Below, piece by piece: positions 42,706 through 52,441 of a DNA stretch of 52,441 nucleotides. Source of the stretch: Pseudozyma flocculosa PF-1 (taxonomy: Eukaryota > Basidiomycota > Ustilaginomycetes > Ustilaginales > Ustilaginaceae); assembly GCF_000417875.1 (NCBI RefSeq), contig NW_006920888.1:411109-463549 (forward strand). Reading direction: 5' to 3'. The stretch's first letter is position 1, and every line of letters starts with the position of its first letter. The notes below the pieces were generated by a model that saw only the letters and a program-made list of their open reading frames with translations, was not told the DNA's origin and searched no databases. A program made the position numbers and the translations under genes.

Positions 42706-45078
42706 TCAAGCCATCTTGGCGTTGACGCCCTTGGCAAAGCGGCGGCCGATGCTCGAGGCCCACTCGTCGGCCCGCGAGTTGGCCCGGCCCCGACCATAGA
42801 TCGACGCCGACTGCAACACGGGCGTCGGTGGGCTCCACCTCGAGTTCATGACGCCAGCAGCGGCATCAGCAGCAGCAGCAGCGACCGCACCAGCACCAAG
42901 AGCGACACCGCGGCCGCCCGAGGAGGGCGGCGTCACGGGCCGCTCGGCGGACGGCTGTTCGACGGCGGACATGTACGCCGAACCAGCATCGTCTTCGGCC
43001 GAATTCGAGTAGTGGCTCTCGGACCCCCACGAGCTGTGCAGCTGATCGGGGCGCCCGTGCTGCTGCTGGTCCCGCTCGTCTGCATATGGGAGTTCGGAGG
43101 CAACCACGGCGGCACCCGAGGCCTCGCCCGCCTCGGACAGATTGCGTCGCAGGCTCGAGCTCCTCGGCGGCGACATCAAGGCGTGGGCGTGGTGGTCTCC
43201 CGGCGAGTAGCTGTTGCTGTGCTGCGCCATCGGGGGGCGGTGGTGCAGCGGCACCTTGGCAGCGCGCGGCGTCACGTTGAGGTGCGCCCGGCTGCGAGAC
43301 CAAGCCACCGCCTCGGCCTCGTCGGTGCTGCTCGTCGACGGCGACCGAGCGCGGGCAGCGTGAGGAGGGAGGTGCGAGTGCGAGTGGTGCGCCATCATCG
43401 TCCGCTGATAATCCTTCTCCTGCGGCGACGCGACGACCGGGTGGCCGTCCGACGGCTTGGTAGAGGTTCGAGGCGGGGTGATGTTGACCAGCGGCCGGAT
43501 GAAGGTCGCCGAGCTGGGCGTGGGCGGCATCGAGTCGGAGCCGGTCGACGAGCCGCAGGAAGCCCGCGACGACGAGAGCATCGGCAGCATCGGAGGCGGC
43601 GGCGGGAACGAGGGCGATATAGGAGAGTAGAGGTCCGTCGGGTAGGCTTCAGGCATCGCCGACCTGTCCGCACGGATGCGCAGGGCGCCGCTCGATGCCC
43701 GCGTGCCCAGCCGAGACCGCGTCGGCGTCGGCGGGTTGGCCATGGCCGTGTCGTGGCTGACGCCCCGTGACATGGGCGAGGCGCGCAGGCCGAGTGGGAC
43801 CGCGCTGGCGATGCCCTGGTCGTCGCGGAAAGGGTCGGACGACTTCTTGGCGTGCATGCTCGACGGGAGCGCCTGGTTGGCGCGGTTCTGGTGGCGCGCC
43901 CAGTCTGGCAGCTGCGGCACCCCTGCGCCCCCCATGTTCTCGTCGACGACAAAGACGTTCTGCATTTCCAGCTCGTCCCTCTGCCTCCGGCGGACCTCGG
44001 CAGGGTTGTCGAAGCTGCGGCGGCTGCGGAGGGCCGGGCGCGGAAACGTCGACGTCGTCGGCGACACAGCGGCGCTGCGCAGGCTGTCCTGCGACGCCTT
44101 GAGCTTGAGGCTTCGGCTGGTGGGACCGCTGGACGCGCTGCCGACGGCGAGGACCATGTTGGGTCCGAAGCAGGGCTGCAGCGGCTGGCGCGCCGCTCTA
44201 AGCTCGTTGCCGAAGCGAGCATTGCCCTGGCCGTCGGTCGAGGCGAAGCGCTGGGCGAAGGATGGCTTGGGGGTGACGGTATCGAGGCCGGCGTCCGGGT
44301 TCGTTTGCTGCGATGCCGGCGGTGTGGTGATGTCGAGCGGCACGGGAGAGATGATGGAGCTCAGATCGAGGAAGTGAGGCTTGGAGCCCGCCGCTGCCGC
44401 GGACCTGTTGTCCCTGGTGTTGGGGCTGCTGCCGCTGCTTTGGCCGCCGCGGTCGCCGGCCCTCTTGCCGCCCGGCTGCGAGCGGTACTTCATCGTCAGG
44501 CGGTCAAAGTGCGAGTCGAGCCACATGTGGCGGTTCTGCAGCGTGACGGATGGGTTGGTGGCGGCGTGCTGTTCGGTCTCGCGGCGGAGGCGGTCGAAGT
44601 CGTGGGCGAGGGAGCACGAGAAGCCCTCGTCCCAGTCCGGGTCGCTGTCGTCCTCGGACTTGCGCGACGACCAGGGCATGCGGTAGCTGTCGTGGCTCTC
44701 CATCCTCGCCATGCTGGGGGCGTCAAAGTAGCCCTTTTCTGCCGGCAGTGGGAGCCTGGCGCTGAGTGGTGAGTTTGGCTGGCGTGCCAAGGCGGTTGTC
44801 GAGGGGGGCGAGGGGGAGAGGGCGACGGGACGAGGGGAGAGGGCGACGACGGGGTAGGGGCTGGTCAGCACGTCTGCGCCCGGACAGTCTGCATGCGCCA
44901 GATGCCAACTCACCTCGGATGCCTTTCTTGCCATCCGCCACGACCCACCGACGGAGGTAGCGCGCTCCTCGCCCGAGGCAGTGCCATCGAACGAGCTGCC
45001 GTCGGAGCTGCTGCTGATGGATCCGCCAGAATTGTTGGGTCTGTGCCGCGTCATGGCTCTTCGTTCGAGCCTCGACAT
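42706..45078 (-). CDS. Disordered protein of unknown function, about 745 aa
   Basis: Start ATG at 45078 (MSRLERRAMTRHRP). I propose one intron, 44913-44779 (135 nt): a strong donor GAG|GTGAGT, a GTGCTGACC branch-like site, a C-rich tract and acceptor CGCCAG. Because 135 is a multiple of three with no stop, the unspliced frame (790 aa) is also open. The protein is Ser/Pro/Arg-rich and mostly disordered. The most structured-looking block is WDEGFSCSLAHDFDRLRRET followed by RHMWLDSHFDRLTMKYRSQ at about residues 115-170. A poly-Ala stretch and a short conserved-looking end (EWASSIGRRFAKGVNAKMA) close it. I do not recognise a domain. Possible phospho-regulated scaffold, on composition alone. Promoter expected upstream of 45078; 3' neighbour is family gene C on the same strand. 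Confidence 0.72.
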   Translation of the reverse strand: MSRLERRAMTRHRPNNSGGSISSSSDGSSFDGTASGEERATSVGGSWRMARKASEVSWHLAHADCPGADVLTSPYPVVALSPRPVALSPSPPSTTALARQPNSPLSARLPLPAEKGYFDAPSMARMESHDSYRMPWSSRKSEDDSDPDWDEGFSCSLAHDFDRLRRETEQHAATNPSVTLQNRHMWLDSHFDRLTMKYRSQPGGKRAGDRGGQSSGSSPNTRDNRSAAAAGSKPHFLDLSSIISPVPLDITTPPASQQTNPDAGLDTVTPKPSFAQRFASTDGQGNARFGNELRAARQPLQPCFGPNMVLAVGSASSGPTSRSLKLKASQDSLRSAAVSPTTSTFPRPALRSRRSFDNPAEVRRRQRDELEMQNVFVVDENMGGAGVPQLPDWARHQNRANQALPSSMHAKKSSDPFRDDQGIASAVPLGLRASPMSRGVSHDTAMANPPTPTRSRLGTRASSGALRIRADRSAMPEAYPTDLYSPISPSFPPPPPMLPMLSSSRASCGSSTGSDSMPPTPSSATFIRPLVNITPPRTSTKPSDGHPVVASPQEKDYQRTMMAHHSHSHLPPHAARARSPSTSSTDEAEAVAWSRSRAHLNVTPRAAKVPLHHRPPMAQHSNSYSPGDHHAHALMSPPRSSSLRRNLSEAGEASGAAVVASELPYADERDQQQHGRPDQLHSSWGSESHYSNSAEDDAGSAYMSAVEQPSAERPVTPPSSGGRGVALGAGAVAAAAADAAAGVMNSRWSPPTPVLQSASIYGRGRANSRADEWASSIGRRFAKGVNAKMA

Positions 45079-45756
45079 GGCTTCAGAGAAGAATCGCTAG
45101 AGAGGCAGATGTGTCGTCTGTGGTCGATTGTCGCGAGGACGCGATAGACCGGTGCGATCCGCGACGCTGGTTTTGAGGCTCGTCTGTTTGCCTGTTGCGG
45201 CTGCAGCACGGTAGTCGGTCGACGTCGCCTGCGGATCGAGAACCGTCAGAGCGGCAGCTGAGAAGTCGCTGATGATGAGGCGGGGCGGTGGCGTCGGTGG
45301 AGTTGGTGGTGTCGTCGAGGGTTGTCGCCGTTGTCGAATGGAGGACAGGAGGTAGGTTGGGGGGGTCCAAGACGGTCGAGATTTGAAGCAGGTGAGCAGG
45401 GAGGGGCGGTCCAGGGAGCGCGCGAGGGAGGGATGCCGGCGCGATGGAATTGTACAGGCGCGGCGAAGGTGAGGGGGACAAAAGAGGGCCGATGTCGTCG
45501 ACGCGCAGGGCGGCGCGTTGGAAAGCCAAGAGAGGGAGGTACCGGTAGCGTGCCAGGAAGGGGGGGTCCGGCTCGATGGCTCAGAGCAGAGGGGGCCAAG
45601 CTGGGCGACGGAGCAGAGATAGAGGCTAGGAGGCATGGGCGGGTGGTTGCCTTGCTTGGCTGCCGGTACCTAGCTTGTTTGTGCACTCTGCCGCCCGCCG
45701 CCGCCGCCCGCTGCCCGCAGCTGTGTTTGCCGAGCGAGCTGATTTCAGGGTCCCCA

Positions 45757-45796
<40 letters not shown>
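45757..45796. repeat. (CTTG)10 tetranucleotide repeat
   Basis: Ten uninterrupted CTTG units in non-coding DNA; likely variable in length between strains. Confidence 0.95.
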
Positions 45797-47137
45797 GTTG
45801 TGCGAGCGAGCGAGGGCAAGCAGCTAGGGCAAGGGAGGGGAGGTTGCGGGACGGGGCTGTGGGAACGGGCCGAGAGCAAGAAAGGTCGGAGGCCGGCCTG
45901 GTGCGGATGGACTGCGGTGGTGGTGAAGGGCGGGCGCGCGCTCCTGGCGCTACCCCTGGCAGGCCGAGCGAGCCTTAATCGGTCGGGGGCGCGCCCATTC
46001 AGTTGGCCTGGATCGGTGCGATGGCCACGACGGCGGCCTTGCGTCTCGAGCTCGAGGCACATGCCATGCTACCGCCGTGCCAGTCTGCCCATCTGGTCGA
46101 GATCAACAAGGGCGCCCTCAGCCCTGTGGTTACTCTGGAGCCTGTCGTCGTTGCTCGCTCCTCGGCGAGCGGAGCGGAATGCAGAAGCAGGCGGGATGTC
46201 AGAAAGGCCGGGTGGACAGCAGCAGCCGGCCCCAGGGTCCGTTCCATCGCCTGCCCGCTGCGCTGCTCCTCTGCCGCCCGCCCACCAAGCGGACCAGATG
46301 CCACGCGCCCGCACCTGCCTCGGCGTTCGATGCCACCGCCAGACGCACACGCCGGCCATGGCTCTGACAGAGGGCCGGTCAGCTTGCGCTTGCTTGCTTG
46401 TCGCCCGATCCAGCCGGTAGGCCCGTACGGGCAGGACGCGGTGGCTGAAGAGCAGGAAGCGGTCCTGCCACGCCCTGCTACAGGCAGCTACCGCTGGTAC
46501 AGTAGTAGTGGCCCGACGTGGCTTGCTTGCTTTGCCACCAGCGCCAGGGCGCCGCGCCGCGCCGCGCCGCGCTGATGGGACATGGCGCTTGGCCTGCCGG
46601 GCCTGGCTGGCGACGAGGCCGGGCAGAGCTTGGGAGCGTTCCTAGCTTGCTTGCTCGTGGCGGTGGTGGCAGAAGAGAGGCAGAGGGATCGCAGCAATCG
46701 GACCAACGCACGGAGCGCGAGGCAGGCAGGCGAGGTCCCAAGTCCCAAGCCGGCCGGCACCCCCTTTCCCCCTCTGCTCGCTCTGCCAGCAATGCGAATC
46801 AAGCAGGAAGGGATCGGAGGAATCTCCCGGGTCGGGCGTTGCGCTTCTGCTTGCTTGCTCTTCATGCCTGGCCTGCGCCGTCGCCGGCATCGCGTCGCGC
46901 TCGCTGGCCTGCAGTTGCCGTCGCCCTACCCCACCCTGCGATGGACGCCTGCCTGGCTGGCCGGCCATCTCAAGCAAGCAAGGGGTACGGTGGTGTTCGA
47001 CGTCCCTCGAGAACCTCACATGGCATGGCATGGCGTGGCATGGCGGATGACGTAGATATCAGCGATGCGACGTCGTAGGGAGGGGTCCAAGGTCTTCTGC
47101 AATGCCCATCCACCTGCCCGTACGAGAGCGATGAGAG

Positions 47138-47162
47138 CGTCGTCGTCGTCGTCGTCGTCGTC
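47138..47162. repeat. (GTC)n trinucleotide repeat, non-coding
   Basis: About eight GTC units between the unknown-function gene and the flippase gene. Confidence 0.88.
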
Positions 47163-48422
47163 TCGGTGCCGCGTCGAAGCGTGAGAAGCCTCGAGTCGTG
47201 GCCATGTCTCGAAACTCGGCCACGGTGGCTGCATGCCCGGTGGGAAGCTGTCCTTTGCCTGCCTGCGTTTCCAAGGACGCTCGGCCAAGAAGAGGGCATC
47301 AGACGTGGCGCGCCGGAGCTGCAAATCGACAGCGGCGCGGGTTGGCTGGCCTGGCCTGCCACTCGACGCCATGGCGTTGCATCCCCACGGAGGCAAAGGA
47401 GCTTCGCCACGGTCCAGCTCGAGACGTCGGTGAGCCACCCATGCCTCCCTGTGGCGGGCCAGTGAGAGAAAGGCCAAGGCGCGCGTCGTCGGTGAACCCC
47501 ATCCCTCCCCGTCGTCTTCACTGAGCGAGCTTGTTGCCGCTGCCGGGGTAGATCGGTCCTGTCGTAGACGCCGTCCTGGCAGTGGGGACGGGGTGCCAAG
47601 AATGGTGGGCCACAGAGGACGAGGGAGGTGGTGGTTGATGGCGTGCAGGAGATGGGGCGACTCGTCGAACCTCGCCGATCCCCCGATCAGGACGTGGGCG
47701 TGAGGCGGGCAAGCCAGGTTCGGCAGCGACGACGACCCGCCGAAAAGGTGTCGTAAAACTCGCTGCGAAAATGATGGGCCGGCCCATCCCAGTCACGTCG
47801 CATCCACCTTCAGCCCTGGAGCTCGACCCATCAACAAGCGGCGCAAAAGGCACGGCCGCTCAAACGCCCACCGACGCAAAGCAGCGCACGCATCGGCACC
47901 GCGAGTCGAGATATCGAAAGGTTCAGACTTTCAGCGGGGTGAGGGGAGGGCGGGTCGTGCCAACGTGGTCGTGGGTCGTCGGGAGGATGTAGAGTGGCGA
48001 TGGATGGAGGGGATATAGCAGGACAAAGCAGCGGGCGAGCGGGCGGGTACTAGAGCAGAGCAGATGTGGGTGTCAAATGAGGGAGGTAGGGCCAATGTAT
48101 CTACAGGAAAGAGACGAAGGAGGGGGGATGGGCGCGACGGCCGGAAGGGCAAGGGGGAGATGGAGATATGATATGCAGACGACGAGGGCGTGCGTGGATA
48201 AGAAGGGGAAGAGATTAGGAGGCAGCGCCACGGGGGCGGCGGGGGATATCAAACAATCCTTTTGCAGAGGGCGCGGGGGTACCGTAGCAGGAAGGGGCGT
48301 CGGGCGTCACAGGGTGGGTTGCGGGATCGTCCTGAGGGCCAAAGGGAATAGGCAGAAATGTACCGTCGTCTCGAGGGTCGTTGCTCCGGCAAGGATGGAC
48401 CAAAGCGGAGCAGCCTGTACGT

Positions 48423-51400
48423 TCAGTGCTGCTGCTGCCGCTGCTGCTGTTGTGGCTCGCCTGGCGTCACGGAACCTCCTCCCGCCGCCGGCTCGTCGTC
48501 ATCGTCGGCGTCGTCGCGGGCGTCGTCCTCCTGCTCGATGGCCGTCAGCCGCCGCCGATCGTCGCGCTTGCGCAGCGTCCGCTGGATCGGCCCCGGCAGG
48601 AGCCTCTTGACCGACAGCCGCCGACGCCGGCTGTTGCTGCGACCGCCGCTGCCGTCGCCGGCGCTGCGGCTCGGCTCGTCCGACGAGAAGGTGTAGCCGC
48701 GGTTGGGCCGGTCGAGGCCCGTGAGCATGTCGTAGTGCGTGCTGCTGGCCCGGCTGGCCGTCTGCTGCAGCGCGTGCATCGGTATGCCGTCCGCCGAGCG
48801 CCGTGTCGCCGCCGGGCCCGCCGCGGCGCCGGGCGGTGGCGCGGGCGGGTGGCCGTCGTACGAGCCCACGTCTTCCTTGGTGCGATCGATGATGGCGGGG
48901 TCGTTGTAAAAGTCGTGGTGCGGGTCCTGCTCGTCGACGTAGCGCAGGATGTCGATGTCGGTCGGGTAGTAGAACTGGCGCAGGTGCTTCCAGATGAAGC
49001 GCGGCATGAGGCACAGGACGGTGCAGAAGATGCACAGCGCGTAGTACTGGATCGAGCGGTAGTTGTAGTGATTGTTGCCGTACGACGGCGTGACAAACAC
49101 GCTCGGCTTGAAGGCGTTGTAGATGGGCACGAAGATGGCGATGACGACGGGCCCGAAAAAGATGCCGATGGCCATGAACCACGTCCAGGCGCGCACGTCG
49201 AGCCCGGTGAAGAGGTTGGCGATAAAGACGGACGCCACCAGCATCGTGGCCGACCACTCGTAGAGGTCGACGTCGTAGCCGTCGCTGCGCGACGTCGTCA
49301 TGTCGTAGGCGTAGGCGACGAAAAAGTAGAGCACCACCGACTGGTAGACGCCCTCGGCGACGTATACGAGGAAGGGGACGAGGCCAAAGTAGCGCCCCTC
49401 GCGGCCGCGCCGGTAGAGCTCGGGCACCTGCATCAGCACCTTGTCGTTGACGTCGCGCTCGAAGATGCCGACAAAGATGACGGCGGCGACGGTCCACACG
49501 GCGTTCCAGAAGAGAAGGTAGATGTAGTCGATGGCCTGGGTCGTCGACCACGCGCAGTAGATCTGGAACCAGAAGAGGTAGCCGATCTGGATAAACTCCT
49601 TGTAGAAGAAGTTCTTGATCATGACCGAGTTGCGCCAGTAGGACCAGTGGCCGTGGACGAGGACGAGGCGCTTGAGGAAGCGGAACTGGGCGATGGCGTA
49701 GTCGGACGAGTTGACCGCCTGGAGGCCCTCTTCGCCGGCGATGCCGATGCCGACGTGGGCCGCCTGGATCATCGAGACGTCGTTGGCGCCGTCGCCGATG
49801 GCGAGCGTCATGACGCCCAGGCCGTCCTTGATGAGGCGGACGATGAGCGCCTTTTGCAGCGGCGACACGCGGCAGCAGATGACGGCGCGGCACTGGGTCG
49901 AGATCTTGAGCAGCAGGTCCTTGCTAAACTCCTCGCTCAGCGCGTGGCCGAGCGCGGTGCCGTCGATGACGAGCGCGTAGCCGCCGGGCCGCTGGCCGTT
50001 GTCCTCGCCGACCAGCGACGCCTGGCTGACGCTGCTGCGGCGGTTGCGGTGGAACGAGGGCCGGCGCGACATGAACGACGAGCGGCGGCTGCCGGCCTGC
50101 GACTCGGCGTCCGGCGGCTGGTGCTCCATGCTCAGCAGCACCTCGCGTCCGCCAAAGAAGCGCACCACAGCCTTGCGCAGCTGCTCGTAGGCCGAGTTGG
50201 GCTGGCCGTACTCGCCGCCGCGCACGACGACGAGGTTCATGTCGCGCGTCAGCAGCTGGGTGCTGTAGCCGATGGCGATGGCCGTCTCGAGCTTGTCGCC
50301 CGTGGCCACCCAGACGTTGATGCCGGCGCGCTTGAGGTCGGCGATGGTCTCCGGCACGCCGTCCTGCAGCTTGTCCTCGATGGCCGTGGCGCCCAGCAGC
50401 ACCAGCTCGCTCTCGATCTCGCTCGCCAGCGCCTCCATGGCCTCCTCGCGGTCCTCGAGCGCCACCGTGGCCTCGTGGAAGCGGTGCGCCCAGTCGTCGT
50501 AGTAGGCGGCGTCGAGCTCGCGGTAGCCGAGGCAGAGCGTGCGCAGGCCCTTGTTGGCGAACTCCTCGAGCGCCTCGTCGGTCCCGGCCTTGACGTCGTC
50601 CTGGCCCGCGGCGCTGCGCTCAAACATGATGCTGTCGGCGCCCTTGGCAAAGAGGAGCAGCTGGCCGTCCGAGTGGCGGCGCAGGATGACGCTCATCCGC
50701 TTGCGCGCCGAGCTGAACTCGTTGACCGTCAGCAGCTCGTACCGCTCCAGCTCGCTGCTGTCCGGCACCTGCAGCTTGAGCGTGCTCCGGTCCTTGCCGC
50801 AGAAGACGTAGCCGACGTCGGCGGCCGCCTGGACGAGCGCCTGCTCGTCGGGGCTCTGCGCCTGGTACTCGATCACGTTGCCGCCGTGCTCCTCGACCAG
50901 CACCGTGTGGCAGAGGCCGAGGCAGCGGAAGAAGCGGCCCAGCAGCACACCCTGCTGCCCGTCCCGGTCCGAGAGGTCCTCGCTCAGCCGGCTGTCGCGG
51001 AAGGCGGGCACATCGGCGTTGCTCGGGCGCACGGTCCGCCTTGCTCCGCTGTCGACGTTGGCGCCGCCGCCGCCGTTGTCGCCCTTGGCCCCCTCGCTGG
51101 GGTGCCGGCCGTCGTGCGATGACGTCGAGCTGGTGTGGTCCGTGTCCGGGTTGCTGGCAAAGCCGGCCTTTTCGAAGGATGCGGCCGTCTCGTCGGCGCT
51201 GCCGGGACCGCCACCGGCCCCGTTGGCGGCGGCGGCGGCGCTGTTGGCAGCAGCAGCCTCCTCCTCCTCCATGCGGTCGACGGACCGGTCGCCGTGGTAG
51301 ACGATGCCGCCGACGGCGCACTCGCGGAAGATCATCATGTTCTGGGTGAGCGTGCCGGTCTTGTCGGAGAAGATGTACTCGATCTGGCCCAGGTCGTCGG

Positions 51401-52441
51401 AGAGGTTCCAGGACTTGGCCGTGGTGCGGCGGTTGCGCTTCTCGTACCAGATGTCGTAGTCGTCGTAGATAAAGTAGGCCTGGATGGTGCGGACCGCCTC
51501 GATCGAGATGTAGAGCGAGATGGGCACAATGTTCTGGAAGGTGATGAGCGAGTTGGCGAACGCCACCAGGCCGTTGATGCGCGGGTTGTCGTCGCTGTAG
51601 ACGGCCAGGTACTCCCAGTAGGCGCTGCGGTCAAAGTAGTAGTCCTCGAGCCACCAGTCGGCGATGGCGCACACGACGGCCATGAGGGCGAGGATGCCCA
51701 GGTTGAAGTAGACCATCGGGTTCATCTGCTTCTCGACCTTGGAGCGCTTGCTCGGCGTCACGCCCGAGTTGGCGACAATCTTGGAGTCGACGCCCGTCAT
51801 GAGGACGATGCCGACGACCCACTTGGTGTTGCGCAGGTTGCAGCCGCGCAGCAGCACCTCGTTGAGCGTGATGGGGCACTGGAGCGGCTTGCCGTTCTTG
51901 TCAAACGTGTCGCTCAGCTCGACGCTGCCGTTGAGCCGGTACATGTTGGTCGACTGCGGCTCCGAGTGCACCTTGAACGACGCCGCCGCGCACGTCTGCG
52001 GGTCGCGCAGGTGCGACAGCTCCGGCACCGCGTGGCGCGCCTTGAGGTTGGTCTCGCCGTCGAGGTTCTTGGTCTCGATGAAGCACGTATCCTCCTCTTC
52101 GCTCGTGGCGCAGATGACAATGTCGGCAGGGATGGGGTCGTTGTTGCGCAGGATGACAAAGTCGCCGACGGCCAGGTCCTCCCACATCTTGGGCTTCCAG
52201 CGAGGCTTCTTGCGCGCGAAGTAGGCATGCTCCTCGTCGGCCGAGAGCACCTTGCCGCGGTGGATGACGCGGCCGTCGGCCGTGTGCTCAAACTCGTGGT
52301 CGTCGGCGCTGAGGCCGCTGGTGGCACGCCGGCCGAGGGCGTGGGTCGACAGCAACTGCCGCTCCTGGCCGTCCTGCACCTGGCCGTCTGGGCCGGGCGC
52401 GCTGCCACCGCCGGGCGCGTCCACCGGCGGCTCCATCGGCG
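48423..52441 (-). CDS. P4-type phospholipid flippase (Dnf1/2-like), 5' end missing
   Basis: ATP-driven translocation of phospholipids from the outer to the inner leaflet, usually with a Cdc50-type partner, at the plasma membrane or in endosomes. The frame is open to the right edge; the Met at 52436 is internal, because the first two membrane helices that precede this region in the family are absent. Visible in order (numbering from 52436): actuator motif LDGETNLK near residue 125; KSWNLSDDLGQIEYIFSDKTGTLTQN with the phosphorylated Asp near 355; a long Gly/Asn/Asp-rich insert; nucleotide-binding domain; GDGANDVSMIQAAHVGIGI near 880; then C-terminal membrane helices (FFYKEFIQIGYLFWFQIYC and following). 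The disordered C-tail ends in a Gln-rich run. The wording around DKTGT (KSWNLSDDLGQ) fits Dnf1/Dnf2 better than Drs2 or Neo1. No intron is needed across 4 kb. Confidence 0.95.
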   Translation of the reverse strand, partial: PMEPPVDAPGGGSAPGPDGQVQDGQERQLLSTHALGRRATSGLSADDHEFEHTADGRVIHRGKVLSADEEHAYFARKKPRWKPKMWEDLAVGDFVILRNNDPIPADIVICATSEEEDTCFIETKNLDGETNLKARHAVPELSHLRDPQTCAAASFKVHSEPQSTNMYRLNGSVELSDTFDKNGKPLQCPITLNEVLLRGCNLRNTKWVVGIVLMTGVDSKIVANSGVTPSKRSKVEKQMNPMVYFNLGILALMAVVCAIADWWLEDYYFDRSAYWEYLAVYSDDNPRINGLVAFANSLITFQNIVPISLYISIEAVRTIQAYFIYDDYDIWYEKRNRRTTAKSWNLSDDLGQIEYIFSDKTGTLTQNMMIFRECAVGGIVYHGDRSVDRMEEEEAAAANSAAAAANGAGGGPGSADETAASFEKAGFASNPDTDHTSSTSSHDGRHPSEGAKGDNGGGGANVDSGARRTVRPSNADVPAFRDSRLSEDLSDRDGQQGVLLGRFFRCLGLCHTVLVEEHGGNVIEYQAQSPDEQALVQAAADVGYVFCGKDRSTLKLQVPDSSELERYELLTVNEFSSARKRMSVILRRHSDGQLLLFAKGADSIMFERSAAGQDDVKAGTDEALEEFANKGLRTLCLGYRELDAAYYDDWAHRFHEATVALEDREEAMEALASEIESELVLLGATAIEDKLQDGVPETIADLKRAGINVWVATGDKLETAIAIGYSTQLLTRDMNLVVVRGGEYGQPNSAYEQLRKAVVRFFGGREVLLSMEHQPPDAESQAGSRRSSFMSRRPSFHRNRRSSVSQASLVGEDNGQRPGGYALVIDGTALGHALSEEFSKDLLLKISTQCRAVICCRVSPLQKALIVRLIKDGLGVMTLAIGDGANDVSMIQAAHVGIGIAGEEGLQAVNSSDYAIAQFRFLKRLVLVHGHWSYWRNSVMIKNFFYKEFIQIGYLFWFQIYCAWSTTQAIDYIYLLFWNAVWTVAAVIFVGIFERDVNDKVLMQVPELYRRGREGRYFGLVPFLVYVAEGVYQSVVLYFFVAYAYDMTTSRSDGYDVDLYEWSATMLVASVFIANLFTGLDVRAWTWFMAIGIFFGPVVIAIFVPIYNAFKPSVFVTPSYGNNHYNYRSIQYYALCIFCTVLCLMPRFIWKHLRQFYYPTDIDILRYVDEQDPHHDFYNDPAIIDRTKEDVGSYDGHPPAPPPGAAAGPAATRRSADGIPMHALQQTASRASSTHYDMLTGLDRPNRGYTFSSDEPSRSAGDGSGGRSNSRRRRLSVKRLLPGPIQRTLRKRDDRRRLTAIEQEDDARDDADDDDEPAAGGGSVTPGEPQQQQRQQQH

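Larger units (their letters stand above)
45079..48422. other. 3.3-kb gene-poor intergenic region
   Basis: No supported gene. It holds a (CTTG)10 repeat, a GCCGC tandem near 46551-46573, a GTC run at 47138-47162, a TACAGTA at 46498-46504, and a GGCAT/GGCGT run near 47020-47044 similar to one at 37868-37892. The promoter of the 42706-45078 gene lies at the left and the flippase 3' UTR at the right. Confidence 0.55.

Noticed and set aside
48381..51122. 913-aa plus-strand open frame
   Set aside because: It lies antisense to the flippase gene and is a shadow of GC-rich codon use; its translation is Val/Asp/Arg/Leu-biased with no family motif.

Overview
The window looks like nuclear DNA of a GC-rich basidiomycete, most likely a smut-type fungus (Ustilaginomycotina). 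This is inferred from the base composition, short spliceosomal introns (about 80-160 nt, mostly GTGAGT/GTGCGT donors, CTGAC/CTAAT-like branch sites, CAG acceptors), very long serine/proline/alanine-rich proteins, and ordinary fungal genes. There are no bacterial-style operons, and I saw no CRISPR array, tRNA, rRNA or transposon. Exon joins below were built by hand; every spliced model closes in frame.

Layout, left to right. 1625-7999 (-): one 2,043-aa PH-domain protein in three exons. 12030-13634 (+): bestrophin-family channel, three exons. 14609-15772 (+): family protein A (see below). 16154-17128 (-) and 17942-18501 (+): triosephosphate isomerase and profilin, head to head over an 813-bp shared promoter. 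19467-24214 (-): SAPS-family subunit of a Sit4/PP6-type phosphatase, seven exons. 25480-27686 (-): a twelve-exon gene for a probable HORMA-domain (Hop1-like) protein. 29547-30968 (-): bZIP transcription factor. 39274-40302 and 40714-41850 (-): family proteins B and C in tandem. 42706-45078 (-): disordered protein of unknown function. 48423 to the right edge (-): P4-type phospholipid flippase (Dnf1/2 type), cut by the window end.

The most novel item is the A/B/C family: three intronless genes whose products share an N-terminal membrane segment, a variable linker and a conserved C-terminal core that I cannot assign to any described family. The second is the HORMA-like gene, cut into twelve small exons and carrying a probable GC-AG intron.

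The rest is long gene-poor DNA (notably 8.0-12.0, 31.0-39.3 and 45.1-48.4 kb) rich in CCTG/CTTG/GTC/GA/GT simple repeats. A 20-N assembly gap lies in a GA repeat near 28.4 kb. The genes do not form an obvious pathway; they are mostly independent housekeeping, signalling and lineage-specific genes.
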